Assembly: GCA_903842675.1 (NCBI GenBank)
Contig: CAIMMQ010000101.1
Span: forward strand, 1 to 57,041
Source of the DNA: an uncultured Actinomycetes bacterium
Lineage (GTDB): Bacteria; Actinomycetota; Actinomycetes; Nanopelagicales; Nanopelagicaceae
Length of the DNA: 57,041 nucleotides
Direction of reading: 5' to 3'
In this document: one piece after another, positions 1 through 8,332 of the stretch
How positions within the stretch are numbered: position 1 is the first letter of the stretch
How the letters are laid out: every line of letters begins with the position of its first letter
Notes under the pieces: generated by a model
What the model was told of the DNA's origin: nothing
The model's input: the letters and a program-made list of their open reading frames with translations, nothing else
Database searches by the model: none
Made by a program: the position numbers and the translations under genes

Positions 1-1354
1 ACATTGAACTATCGGCCCGGCGCAGCAAATCTTCAATACTCTCCGTCGCTTGATCATTTAAAACACTTCCAATACTTACGCCTACCCGAACCGGCCCAAC
101 CGAAAGCTCAAAAGGATAAGAGACGGTTGCTCTAAGCGCCAGTGCAACCTCGAGAGCATAAGCAGCTTCGCCATAAATAATCACACCAAATTCATCACCG
201 CCTAGTCGGGCGAGTAAAACACCATCTGGAATTGCACGTTCAAAGCGCGTTGTAATTTGTTTAAGTAATTGGTCACCAATGACGTGTCCATGCGCATCAT
301 TTACTAACTTGAAACCATCTAAATCTAGAAGTAATAGGGTTCCGGCTTTGCGGCGCAGAAGTTCTAGTTCAACTAAGAATCTTCGGCGATTTGGTAAGCC
401 AGTTAGTTCATCAGTTCGCGCAAGTTCTCGCTCGAGAGTTACATGCCTAGCATCTCGAAGCGCCAGTGCCATTCGCAAGAAGGCGAGCGTAATTGTTGCA
501 AAGGCAGGTATTAGTACGAGCTTTGGGAAATAGTCGGGGCGAAGCGCAGCAATTGTAAGAATTAGTGAACTCAAAATTAGCGAGATAGTTGTTGCGATAG
601 ATGCGATGCGATCGGAAATTTCGCGCAGACCACCATGGTGGAATAGCGATTCGGCAACAAGAACTAGTCCAAGTAGCCAGCCATCGTCGGTAATTGAAGC
701 GAAGGTATAGCCCGATGTTGCTGATAGCAAGAGAAATAGTAAGTCAGTTACAGAGAAAATTAAGATTCCAATCAGTAGCGAAATTGTTCTGATAGTTCTT
801 GGTTGAATCAGGATGAGTGAGAGCGTGATCGCCACTAAGACAATATCGCCGATTGGATAAAGTATTGATAGAAATACACTTTCAGGCGAACCGGCAAATC
901 GAAGCATCGCCGGACGCAGCAACAATGTGGCAATAACACTTGAAGTACCTAGTGCAACAATTACGGTATCCAAGAGTTCGAGCGAAACGATTTTCTTTGC
1001 AACAGCCAATGCGCGAATAATTCCAAAGAGCATGAGCGGATAGAAGAAGGCGTAAGCAATATCGGTTAGCCCTGGCGCAATTTCTAGGTTGTAAAAAGAG
1101 TCCCAAGTAGAAATTGTGGATCCGATCGACCAGATAAAAATGGCACCTGCGATGGCAAACTTAGCCCAGCGATCAGTTATTTGTGGCGCCCGGAATGCGA
1201 TGAGGGATGCCAGGAATCCAATTAAGTTGAACAAGAACAAGTCGGCAAAGATCCCAGGGTTTGGAAACACTAAGCGAATTATCAGGTGAATTACTAGTAC
1301 TGCGGGCGCGCTAATTCGCAGACTAAGGTAAGTTTCCACTGCTTTGCTGCTCAT
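1..1354 (-). CDS. Membrane-anchored GGDEF (diguanylate cyclase-type) protein, partial
   Basis: The reading frame opens at an ATG at 1354 and runs off the left edge, so only about 451 residues are visible. The first ~270 residues are strongly hydrophobic, with roughly eight or nine membrane segments. A GGDEF domain follows from about residue 290, with the RLGGDEF signature at residues ~383-389. GGDEF domains make cyclic di-GMP from two GTP, and the intact signature suggests an active cyclase. An EAL or other domain could follow beyond the edge. A TACGCT box lies 6 nt before the ATG with no ribosome-binding site, which suggests a leaderless transcript. The gene is divergent from the Rieske gene. 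Confidence 0.85.
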   Translation of the reverse strand, partial: MSSKAVETYLSLRISAPAVLVIHLIIRLVFPNPGIFADLFLFNLIGFLASLIAFRAPQITDRWAKFAIAGAIFIWSIGSTISTWDSFYNLEIAPGLTDIAYAFFYPLMLFGIIRALAVAKKIVSLELLDTVIVALGTSSVIATLLLRPAMLRFAGSPESVFLSILYPIGDIVLVAITLSLILIQPRTIRTISLLIGILIFSVTDLLFLLLSATSGYTFASITDDGWLLGLVLVAESLFHHGGLREISDRIASIATTISLILSSLILTIAALRPDYFPKLVLIPAFATITLAFLRMALALRDARHVTLERELARTDELTGLPNRRRFLVELELLRRKAGTLLLLDLDGFKLVNDAHGHVIGDQLLKQITTRFERAIPDGVLLARLGGDEFGVIIYGEAAYALEVALALRATVSYPFELSVGPVRVGVSIGSVLNDQATESIEDLLRRADSSM

Positions 1355-1360
1355 CTCTCG

Positions 1361-1366
1361 AGCGTA
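1361..1366 (-). promoter_or_regulatory. -10 box for leaderless GGDEF gene
   Basis: TACGCT on the minus strand is followed by 6 nt and then the ATG at 1354. The spacing puts the transcription start on the start codon. Inferred from position only. Confidence 0.4.
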
Positions 1367-1412
1367 TGGCACAACCGGCGCAGGTATTTACCAATTAGGG
1401 GAACCAAAGATA

Positions 1413-1850
1413 ATGAGCATGGAATTAGCTAAAGATCTGACACGTCGTTCGGTGTTATGTGGAATTGCGTTAATCGCCGTTGGTTTACTACCAGAAGCTG
1501 CAAACGCTGCGGTACCCGCCGTTGGTGTGAAGGTTAAGGGAAAGAAACTTCTTGTTGATTTAAAGGCAAACAAAGCTCTCGCAAAAGTTGGCGGAGTAGT
1601 TCAAATAGATTTTAGCGATGGTTCATCGATTGCGGTGGTTCGTACTGCGCCAGGAAATAAAGGTTTGAGCGCGATCAGTTTGGCTTGTACGCATCAAGGC
1701 GTGACTGTCATTCAGCAAGATAAACAATGGGTTTGTCCGGCGCATGGTTCGCAGTTTGCACTTGGCGGCGCCCTAGTTCAAGGCCCGGCAAGATCTGCTC
1801 TTCAAAAATACCCAATAACCGCCACCGCAACTACTGCGGTGATCGGCTAA
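1413..1850 (+). CDS. Secreted Rieske [2Fe-2S] protein with Tat-like signal
   Basis: This 145-residue protein carries a complete Rieske cluster-binding motif: C92-T-H94 and C108-P-A-H111, each in the usual CTHxG and CPxHGS context. The two Cys and two His ligate a [2Fe-2S] cluster. The N-terminus has a twin arginine at 11-12 before a hydrophobic stretch ending near ANA, consistent with Tat export of a folded cluster protein. An in-frame upstream ATG exists at 1344. I chose 1413 because it puts the RR motif at the normal distance from the start and has an AGGGGA sequence upstream. Such small Rieske proteins act as periplasmic or cell-surface electron carriers; the partner is not visible here. 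Confidence 0.8.
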   Translation: MSMELAKDLTRRSVLCGIALIAVGLLPEAANAAVPAVGVKVKGKKLLVDLKANKALAKVGGVVQIDFSDGSSIAVVRTAPGNKGLSAISLACTHQGVTVIQQDKQWVCPAHGSQFALGGALVQGPARSALQKYPITATATTAVIG

Positions 1851-1871
1851 GGGTTAATTACTTTTTATAAG

Positions 1872-2474
1872 TTACTTACAAGCAGTAACTAGGCTTGCTT
1901 TAGCAGTTGCAGCATCGGCAGCAACTTGTGTTCCACCAGCTGTAGCATCAGCAATTTGTTGAACAAGTTTTGCCAAGTTTGCAGTCTGATCAGCAACACG
2001 TTGCTTGTTTAGCGCAATTCCATCTTCAACTTGCTTAACCATTTTCTTATCGGCATCAGTACCGGTGGTAGCAACAGTTGGATGCTTTGTCATATACGAA
2101 GCAAGGTCGGCGCTCCAGTTATCAACATTCTTTTGCGCGGCAGCGATTAGTTTTTCAGTCGTGGCCTTCAATCGAGTAGCGCTTGTGACACGACCTTGAT
2201 AAGAAGAAGAAAGTGAAGTTGTGAGTGAAAGTGCAGTCTTATAACTTGCATTGGCATCCAAGCAAGGTTGGGCCACCCAAGTTAACTTCTTGACTGTCGC
2301 AACTGGGTTGTATGTGCACTTAAATGCAACACTAGCAATGGTTGCCTTGGTATTCGCTTTCGCACAAGCAGCGTTAGCTTTTGCTGCTGCTGCGTTTGAA
2401 GGTGCAACACCAATAACAAGTGAAGTTGCAAGGACTGCGCCAGCGATGGCTACTGATAAAAATTTCTTTGACAC
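1872..2474 (-). CDS. Secreted coiled-coil protein of unknown function
   Basis: I do not recognise the family. The GTG at 2474 is the likely start because a perfect GGAGG lies 6 nt upstream; an in-frame GTG at 2486 would overlap that site. The 200-residue product begins with a positively charged hydrophobic signal peptide with likely cleavage after SNA/AAA. An Ala/Lys/Thr-rich mature region follows, with heptad-like stretches (about residues 90-190) that look helical. Four Cys residues, including one at the penultimate position, could form disulphides outside the cell. It converges on the Rieske gene with 21 bp between stops. Role unknown. Confidence 0.6.
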   Translation of the reverse strand: MSKKFLSVAIAGAVLATSLVIGVAPSNAAAAKANAACAKANTKATIASVAFKCTYNPVATVKKLTWVAQPCLDANASYKTALSLTTSLSSSYQGRVTSATRLKATTEKLIAAAQKNVDNWSADLASYMTKHPTVATTGTDADKKMVKQVEDGIALNKQRVADQTANLAKLVQQIADATAGGTQVAADAATAKASLVTACK

Positions 2475-2597
2475 GACTACCTCCACGAATATCGCAAGAG
2501 TTGCGATGGTTGATTGGGTGATTCTAGCCAGCGCCCTGGAGAAACCAATGGTGAACGGGCGGTAGCGGCAGGGAAATTACTGTGAATATTGGGTTAC

Positions 2598-3377
2598 TTA
2601 GCCGCGACGCTGGCGGGCGCGCACATTTATGCCCGCTTTTCTAACCAAGGGCCTCGGACCAAACCTCGCGATCGTGCTCAGCGTTTTGTATTGCCAACCC
2701 GGCACTGAGATCACTTTTCCTGCAATTGCACGATTCCAAGCCTCACTAACAACATCATCCGCTTCGAGCCAGAGAAAATTAGGCAAACCAGTCATCTTCA
2801 TCTTGCCGCGGGCATGAAACTCGGTATGTGTGAAGCCCGGACACAGAACATGAATTCGAACTTTGGATGCGCTCTTTCGTAGTTCGGTATGCAACGACTC
2901 GGAGAAGACAGTTAAATAAGCTTTCGCTGCCGAATAAGTACCGCCGGCAATCCAACTGGCAACGCTAGAAACATTAATAACTACACCCGAATTGCGTGCT
3001 CGCATTTGAGGTAGGACTGAATGGGTCAACCGCATAGGAGCCGCGACAAGTACATCTAGCAAATTGCTCTCTGCATCCACATCGCTATCTAGAAAACTAT
3101 CCTTAAGGCCAAAGCCTGCATTATTAATTAGGACTTCAATCGGAGCCTTTGGATTGCTTAACCGCTTTTCAACTTTTGCTAATTGCGCGGGAATCGAAAG
3201 GTCTGCGACCAATACCTCAGTGGAAATTTTGTACTTTTTCGTCAGAGCTGCGGCTCGCTCTTGCAGCCGCTTTTTATCGCGGGCTACAAGAACTAAGTCA
3301 TAACCATTTGCTGCAAGCAACCTAGTAAAGGATTCACCGATTCCGGCAGTGGTTCCAGTTACTAGTGCGGTTGACAT
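2598..3377 (-). CDS. Short-chain dehydrogenase/reductase (SDR)
   Basis: This 259-residue classical SDR has the TGTTAGIG nucleotide-binding loop at residues 7-14, NNAG at 85-88, and the catalytic set Ser~138, Tyr148 and Lys152 (YSAAK). SDRs of this type use NAD(P)(H) to oxidise or reduce an alcohol or carbonyl; the substrate cannot be deduced from sequence. The start codon directly abuts the stop codon of the upstream dehydrogenase gene on the same strand, so the two are probably cotranscribed and translationally coupled. Confidence 0.85.
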   Translation of the reverse strand: MSTALVTGTTAGIGESFTRLLAANGYDLVLVARDKKRLQERAAALTKKYKISTEVLVADLSIPAQLAKVEKRLSNPKAPIEVLINNAGFGLKDSFLDSDVDAESNLLDVLVAAPMRLTHSVLPQMRARNSGVVINVSSVASWIAGGTYSAAKAYLTVFSESLHTELRKSASKVRIHVLCPGFTHTEFHARGKMKMTGLPNFLWLEADDVVSEAWNRAIAGKVISVPGWQYKTLSTIARFGPRPLVRKAGINVRARQRRG

Positions 3378-4622
3378 TTATCCAACCACCTCAGGAGTCT
3401 TCTCAATTCCCTTTGTAGACTCTTCGCGAATGTGCCAAGAAGTTCCGTACTCTTCCAATTTTGCAAGGAATGGTTTTGGATCAAACCATTCTGGACCATT
3501 GACACCATCTGGCTTCCAAACACCTGTATGAATTAATTCCATTGCGATAACTGGGTTAACCGCGGTCTGCCAGACAACTGCTTGATCGCCGTACTCTGAC
3601 ATCGACCAGGCGTTATCTACCACGTTATAGATATAAACAGCTTTTGGTTCACCTGATTTATCAAGACCCTTGACTAGTGCACCGGCGCAAGTCTTGCCAC
3701 TCATTCGTGAACCAAGAGTTGCGGGATCTGGAAGTGAAGCGGCAAGTAGATCACGAGGTGAAACTTGCACACCTTGCACATCAACTGTTTCCTTGCGATC
3801 CATGCCGAGCATATGAATAGTCTTTAGGATCGTAATGAATTGGGCGCCGAGGCCATATTTAAAGTTAACTTTCTTGGCATCGATCTTTTGGGGAATTAGA
3901 ACGACTTCTTCGTGTTCCACATTCACACATTCAACCGGTCCAATTCCTTCTGGGAAATCAAAGACTTCGAGTTCTGAGAATGGTTCAGTTGTGTACCAAC
4001 CGCGGCCATCTTCCCAAATTATTGGGGGATTGAGGCACTCCTCGATTGTGGTCCAAATTGAGAAGGACGGAGCAAATTCGTAACCTTCTACAACTAAGTT
4101 TGAACCATCAAGAACGGTGATCGAATCAATCCGCGAGAAAAGTTCATCATCGGCATATTTAGCGAAGACATCGCTCATGCCTGGTTCAACACCCATTCCG
4201 ATGAGTGCATAAATTCCGCGCTCGCCCCAGTTCCAGTCACGCGCAAATTGTTCGTCGCCGTACTTAACACCAGTTTCGGTATTTGGGTAATGCGGATGCG
4301 GACGGGATAGTGACATCGCCATGTCCATGTAATTTCGTTTTTCTATTTCGCAAGCTAAGAAGATTGGCATCACAAAACGTGGATCAACAGCGTTGATCAC
4401 AACATCCGGATCTGCTTTACGAATTAATTCGCGGATATCTTCTAGTTCTGCTGCGTTTACCATTGCGGCTGAAAATCGGGGATCCTTCAAACGGTTAACA
4501 GCTTCTTCAGCGCGGGATAAATTGCGGTCCGCGATGACCATCTCTGTTATGAATGAACGACGAGAAGCGATATTAGCTATCGCCCTACCAACTCCACCGG
4601 CACCTATGACAAGGGCCTTCAT
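3378..4622 (-). CDS. Saccharopine dehydrogenase family protein (carboxynorspermidine synthase-like)
   Basis: The 414-residue protein starts with a Rossmann loop, GAGGVGRAIANIA, two residues after the MKALVI strand. Its length and C-terminal region fit the LYS9 / carboxy(nor)spermidine dehydrogenase branch of the saccharopine dehydrogenase family, which performs NAD(P)H-dependent reductive condensation. I placed the start at 4622 because GGAG lies about 10 nt upstream and the Rossmann fold begins immediately. An in-frame upstream ATG at 4688 would add 22 unconserved-looking residues. It is followed without a gap by an SDR gene. A carboxynorspermidine decarboxylase partner is not in the window, so a polyamine role is inference. 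Confidence 0.75.
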   Translation of the reverse strand: MKALVIGAGGVGRAIANIASRRSFITEMVIADRNLSRAEEAVNRLKDPRFSAAMVNAAELEDIRELIRKADPDVVINAVDPRFVMPIFLACEIEKRNYMDMAMSLSRPHPHYPNTETGVKYGDEQFARDWNWGERGIYALIGMGVEPGMSDVFAKYADDELFSRIDSITVLDGSNLVVEGYEFAPSFSIWTTIEECLNPPIIWEDGRGWYTTEPFSELEVFDFPEGIGPVECVNVEHEEVVLIPQKIDAKKVNFKYGLGAQFITILKTIHMLGMDRKETVDVQGVQVSPRDLLAASLPDPATLGSRMSGKTCAGALVKGLDKSGEPKAVYIYNVVDNAWSMSEYGDQAVVWQTAVNPVIAMELIHTGVWKPDGVNGPEWFDPKPFLAKLEEYGTSWHIREESTKGIEKTPEVVG

Positions 4623-4783
4623 AAAAAACCATCTCCAAACGAGGTTATATTTCTTTTTGAAGTGTAGTCCAGGTGTAGTAACTGCCACAACCTCTGTAAA
4701 CTTAAACTCGATTAATGTCCAATAGGCCCCATAATCGCAATAAGTTCATTAATTGAGCAGAATTAAATATCAATTTAAATCTG

Positions 4784-4856
4784 GTCCCAGTAGCTCAGTG
4801 GATAGAGCAACCGCCTCCTAAGCGGTAGGTCGCCGGTTCAACTCCGGCCTGGGACA
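4784..4856 (+). tRNA. tRNA-Arg (anticodon CCT)
   Basis: A full cloverleaf is visible. The acceptor stem is GTCCCAG/CTGGGAC, the anticodon stem is ACCGC/GCGGT around loop CTCCTAA (anticodon 4817-4819), and the T arm is GCCGG-TTCAACT-CCGGC. The discriminator is A and no CCA is encoded. It reads AGG codons. Confidence 0.95.
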
Positions 4857-4879
4857 CGTATTTGAATAGGTATAAAAAA

Positions 4880-5716
4880 TCAATTATGAAATACGACTGT
4901 TTTATCGCCAACAATAAAAATTCGATCTTGCGCAAAATCACGAACTGCCCGTGATAGAACGCGACGCTCGATATCGCGCCCAGTAGCAATTAGCTCTTCA
5001 GGGGTTGCCGCATGCGTTACATGTGCAACATCTTGATCAATGATCGGACCTTCATCAAGTTCAGGTGTCACAAAGTGGGCGGTCGCGCCAATAATTTTCA
5101 CACCTCGGGCATGGGCTTGGTGATAAGGCTTGGCACCTTTAAATCCTGGCAGGAATGAATGGTGGATATTAATAATTTTTCCAGAGAGTTCACCACAAAA
5201 ACCCGGCGAGAGAATCTGCATATAACGGGCTAGTACAACGAGGTCGATCTTTAAGTCGCCGACCAGTGTTCGAAGTTGCGCTTCGGCCGCGTCCTTCACC
5301 AAACCGCTTTGGTCAATAAATTTGATGCCATGACTTTCCACTAGCGCTTTCAAATCACCGTGATTGGAGAGAACGGCTGGAATTTCAATTGGAAGTTCAC
5401 CCAAGTCTTGAAGGTAGAGCAAGTCGCGCAAGCAGTGGCTTTCGGTCGTGACTAAAACAAGTACGCGCTTTTTTTCACTTACAGAACGCACTGAAAGATT
5501 TGGCTTAAATTTATTTAGAACGGAATTCAATTTTGTATTTACGTCATGAAGGCTCAGCCCAGTTTCAAAACGAGTACGCATGACAAAGGTATTTGTTGTT
5601 GGATCAGTGAATTGTTGATTCTCGATAATATTTCCCAGGCAATCCAAAATTGCAGTGGTCATCGCATGAACGATGCCAGGCTGATCTTGGCACTGGAGAG
5701 TTACTATCAAATCCAT
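4880..5716 (-). CDS. purU: Formyltetrahydrofolate deformylase
   Basis: The 278-residue product has an N-terminal ACT domain (CQDQPGIVHA near the start) and a C-terminal formyl-transferase fold. That fold contains the conserved HHSFLPGFKGAKPY segment and the downstream ATAHFVTPELDEGPII segment, which supplies catalytic His/Asp residues. PurU hydrolyses 10-formyl-THF to formate and THF, balancing one-carbon pools and supplying formate for PurT-type purine synthesis. It sits 19 bp downstream of the MMPL gene on the same strand. It also has its own TAATAT box 6 nt before the ATG, so it may have a leaderless transcript of its own. Confidence 0.93.
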   Translation of the reverse strand: MDLIVTLQCQDQPGIVHAMTTAILDCLGNIIENQQFTDPTTNTFVMRTRFETGLSLHDVNTKLNSVLNKFKPNLSVRSVSEKKRVLVLVTTESHCLRDLLYLQDLGELPIEIPAVLSNHGDLKALVESHGIKFIDQSGLVKDAAEAQLRTLVGDLKIDLVVLARYMQILSPGFCGELSGKIINIHHSFLPGFKGAKPYHQAHARGVKIIGATAHFVTPELDEGPIIDQDVAHVTHAATPEELIATGRDIERRVLSRAVRDFAQDRIFIVGDKTVVFHN

Positions 5717-5722
5717 CCCCAG

Positions 5723-5728
5723 ATATTA
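5723..5728 (-). promoter_or_regulatory. -10 box for leaderless purU transcript
   Basis: TAATAT (minus strand) lies 6 nt before the purU ATG at 5716. The intervening CTGGGG could alternatively serve as a weak Shine-Dalgarno sequence. Confidence 0.35.
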
Positions 5729-5735
5729 GTGGGAG

Positions 5736-7835
5736 TTAGTGGGAGACCGTAAATCTCTTGAGCGCTTTTGGCGCCCACCAGTTTCGTTCACCGAATAAGC
5801 GCATCAGCGCTGGGACTAACAAACCTCGAACCAAAGTTGCATCAAGAATAATTGCGAATGCGACGCCAAATCCGAGTGTTTTAATATTTGTGACGCCACT
5901 AGTTATAAACGCTGAGAACACAATTGCTAGCAATAGGGCGGCCGCAGTAATAATGCGTGCCGAGCGTTGCAATCCAGTAGCAACTGCTTCTACGTTCGCC
6001 ATACCCGCTTCATGCTCTTCCTTAATGCGGGAAAGAAGAAATACTTCATAGTCCATTGAAAGCCCGAAAGTCACTACGGAAATTAAGATAACCATTGAGG
6101 TATCTAGGGTGTGAGTGTTAGTGAACGAACCAACTAGCCAACCCAGATGGCCATCAATAAATATCCAAGTCAGAGCGCCCATCATTGCGCCAAGGGAGAG
6201 CACGTTTAACAGAACGGCTTTGATCGGAAGAATTATGGAACCGGTGAAAATAAAGAGCAGAAGTAGTACACCAAGTGCAATCCAACCAAGTGCCAACGGC
6301 AAAGTCTTTGCAATGCCACCTTGGGTGTCGGTGTAATCAGCAGCAACACCACCGACCAAAGTTCCGCTTGGTGCGGCAAGTTTACGAATTGCTTTGATCA
6401 TTGCTTGTGCTTCATTTGTCCGAGGACTCATTGAATGAACTGCAGAAAAGCGAACAGTGCTGCCGACAATTTCTTCGGGGTTAATACGAACGATTCCAGG
6501 AATAGTTGCAACCTTAGATTCGTAGGCAGCAATTGCACTTTGCCGTGATGCGCCATTTGGAATTATGAATTGCACTGGATTCGCATCTTGCCCTGGGAAA
6601 TCATTTATTGCCATGGCACTTGCTATTGCGATCTGTGAAGATTTCGGCATGACTTGAGAGTCAGCTTGGGAAAAAACAATATTACGGATCGGTGAAGCGA
6701 TCACAGCCAAAACTGTTAGTGAAAGTACGACAACGGCAATTGGCCGGCGCATAACAAAGCGCGCTGTTTGCGCCCAGCGACCATCAGACTTTGGTGTGAT
6801 CGCACCTTTACGAACCACATATTTATCAATGCGCTTTCCTATTAGAGCAAGGATGGCTGGGAATGGAACGAGCGCGGCAAATATCGCCATTGCAACAACA
6901 CTGATTCCGGCATAACCAAATGATTTCAAAAACATTAGTGGGAAGAAGGTAAGTGATGTGAGTGTGATGATTACGGTAATGCCACTGTAGAAAACAGTTT
7001 TGCCCGCAGTCTTAACGGTATTAACAATCGAATCCTCAATAGATTTTCCAGCGTGCAGCTCTTCGCGGAATCTATTTACCATCAGCAAGGCGTAGTCGAT
7101 ACCAAGGCCAAGGCCCATACCCGTGATTAAGTTCAATGCAAAAATACTTACACCGGTGAAAAGGCTAATTAAATAGATAACAGCAAGTGAACCAACAATT
7201 GCGCTTAATCCCACGATCATCGGAGTAGCACTGGAAATCAAACCCCCGAAGACAAAGAGAAGTAAGAGGAAAGTAAGTGGAATTGAAATACCTTCAGCAA
7301 CTGCCAAATCCTTTGAAATTTTATCGCTGAGCGATGAGTTAAATGTTGCTAGGCCACCAACATAAACTTTTAGATTTTTGTAGTCTCCGGCATATTTCTT
7401 CTCTAATAGTTTGCCTAATGATTTTGCATTTAGCGGATCTTTTTCTGTTGAATAAACAAAAAGGTAGGCAGCTTTTCCATCCTTACTGACTAGCGTTGGC
7501 GCGCCACCAGCGCTCCAATACGAAACTGTTTTTAAGACGCCTTTTTCAGCACCAATTTCCTTTTCGAGGGCACTCGCAGACGCGACAACTGTTGGGTCTT
7601 GCACAGTGCTTGTAGATTTAACTTCTATTACAACCGCAGGATCTTTCACGTGGAAGGTATCAGTCAGATAGGTACTCGCTTTTGCGGCATCACTTCCTGG
7701 GTTTGAGTAACCACCACCAGATAAGCGTGGAATTGCTAAGCCTGCCATGGCGCCAAAGGCAATGAGAACAACAATGAAAAGCGCAAGAACTGACTTCCTA
7801 CGGCGAACAATAAAATGTCCTAATTTCTCAAACAT
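5736..7835 (-). CDS. MMPL family membrane transporter (RND superfamily)
   Basis: This is a 699-residue exporter with the two-fold MMPL/RND layout. TM1 is followed by an extracellular loop (about 35-185) and a block of five or six helices containing GLGIDYALLMVNRFREEL. A second loop and a second block follow, containing GLSMDYEVFLLSRIKEEHE; these are the Asp-Tyr signatures of proton-driven MMPL pumps. In other actinobacteria MMPL proteins export lipids or siderophores; the substrate here is unknown. The start at 7835 has AGGGGAAAG just upstream. A longer frame to 7892 would run through a divergent small gene and is unlikely. Confidence 0.9.
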   Translation of the reverse strand: MFEKLGHFIVRRRKSVLALFIVVLIAFGAMAGLAIPRLSGGGYSNPGSDAAKASTYLTDTFHVKDPAVVIEVKSTSTVQDPTVVASASALEKEIGAEKGVLKTVSYWSAGGAPTLVSKDGKAAYLFVYSTEKDPLNAKSLGKLLEKKYAGDYKNLKVYVGGLATFNSSLSDKISKDLAVAEGISIPLTFLLLLFVFGGLISSATPMIVGLSAIVGSLAVIYLISLFTGVSIFALNLITGMGLGLGIDYALLMVNRFREELHAGKSIEDSIVNTVKTAGKTVFYSGITVIITLTSLTFFPLMFLKSFGYAGISVVAMAIFAALVPFPAILALIGKRIDKYVVRKGAITPKSDGRWAQTARFVMRRPIAVVVLSLTVLAVIASPIRNIVFSQADSQVMPKSSQIAIASAMAINDFPGQDANPVQFIIPNGASRQSAIAAYESKVATIPGIVRINPEEIVGSTVRFSAVHSMSPRTNEAQAMIKAIRKLAAPSGTLVGGVAADYTDTQGGIAKTLPLALGWIALGVLLLLFIFTGSIILPIKAVLLNVLSLGAMMGALTWIFIDGHLGWLVGSFTNTHTLDTSMVILISVVTFGLSMDYEVFLLSRIKEEHEAGMANVEAVATGLQRSARIITAAALLLAIVFSAFITSGVTNIKTLGFGVAFAIILDATLVRGLLVPALMRLFGERNWWAPKALKRFTVSH

Positions 7836-7845
7836 CTTTCCCCTA

Positions 7846-7851
7846 TACAAT
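7846..7851 (+). promoter_or_regulatory. -10 box before 41-codon ORF
   Basis: TACAAT is followed by 7 nt and the GTG at 7859. No Shine-Dalgarno sequence is present, fitting a leaderless mRNA. Confidence 0.4.
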
Positions 7852-7858
7852 GATTCTT

Positions 7859-7984
7859 GTGAGTGAGCCAAATATATCGCCAATATTGCCAAAAGTTACT
7901 AGCGATGAAATCGACCCACGCGAGGATGACGACGAAGAACGTGATGCTGAAATAGAGCGAGAAGTTCCACCGCACCACGGGTAA
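7859..7984 (+). CDS. Small acidic protein of 41 residues, unknown function
   Basis: This short open frame reads MSEPNISPILPKV, then an acidic run of Asp/Glu (DPREDDDEERDAEIE), and ends in VPPHHG. A TACAAT box exactly 7 nt before the GTG and its tight placement between divergent MMPL (start 7835) and convergent FmdB (stop 7990) support a real gene. An in-frame ATG at 7850 is possible but would fall inside the -10 box. It is too polar and charged for a membrane protein. I have an unverified impression that short acidic proteins ending in PPHW/PPHH recur in actinobacteria. Function unknown. Confidence 0.55.
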   Translation: MSEPNISPILPKVTSDEIDPREDDDEERDAEIEREVPPHHG

Positions 7985-7989
7985 AACTT

Positions 7990-8268
7990 TTATTTTTTAG
8001 TATCAGAACCTTTGGTTGGAGTTACTGGCGTTCTTGCAGGGGCAGGTGTTGTTGGCGTGGCTGGAGTGGTTGGCGTGGTTGCCGAGCTCGAAGATCTGGA
8101 ATCGGTTTTGTAAAAGCCAGATCCCTTAAATACAACTCCTACGTTTGAATAAACCTTACGAAGTTCACCTTTGCATTCTGGGCATTCGGTGAGTGCGCTG
8201 TCGCTAAAGGATTGAAAAGCCTCGAATTCATGGCCACACGCAACGCAGGCGTATTCATATGTAGGCAT
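7990..8268 (-). CDS. FmdB family zinc ribbon protein
   Basis: The 92-residue protein has a zinc ribbon with C8-x2-C11 and C29-x2-C32 in the context MPTYEYACxxCGHEFE, diagnostic of the FmdB/CxxC_CxxC family of putative regulators. The tail (about 60-92) is low-complexity Thr/Pro/Ala (TPTTPATPTTPA). A longer upstream frame exists, but the conserved family start is the ATG at 8268, preceded by TACAAT-N7 and no ribosome-binding site. It is divergent from copC. The biochemical role of the family is poorly defined. Confidence 0.85.
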   Translation of the reverse strand: MPTYEYACVACGHEFEAFQSFSDSALTECPECKGELRKVYSNVGVVFKGSGFYKTDSRSSSSATTPTTPATPTTPAPARTPVTPTKGSDTKK

Positions 8269-8275
8269 GGGCGCT

Positions 8276-8281
8276 ATTGTA
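8276..8281 (-). promoter_or_regulatory. -10 box for leaderless fmdB
   Basis: TACAAT on the minus strand lies 7 nt before the ATG at 8268, with no Shine-Dalgarno sequence between. Confidence 0.4.
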
Positions 8282-8332
8282 AAGAAGTGAAGTGCTTTAC
8301 CTATAATCGAGTTAAAGGTCTGGGGGTTGGAT

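Noticed and set aside
5722-5745. Short direct repeat AGTGGGAGTT/AGTGGGAGAC between purU and the MMPL gene
   Set aside because: Too short and isolated to call a functional element.
7836-7892. 19-residue extension of the MMPL protein
   Set aside because: It would run through the divergent promoter and start of the small acidic gene; the ATG at 7835 has a good ribosome-binding site and the usual family start.
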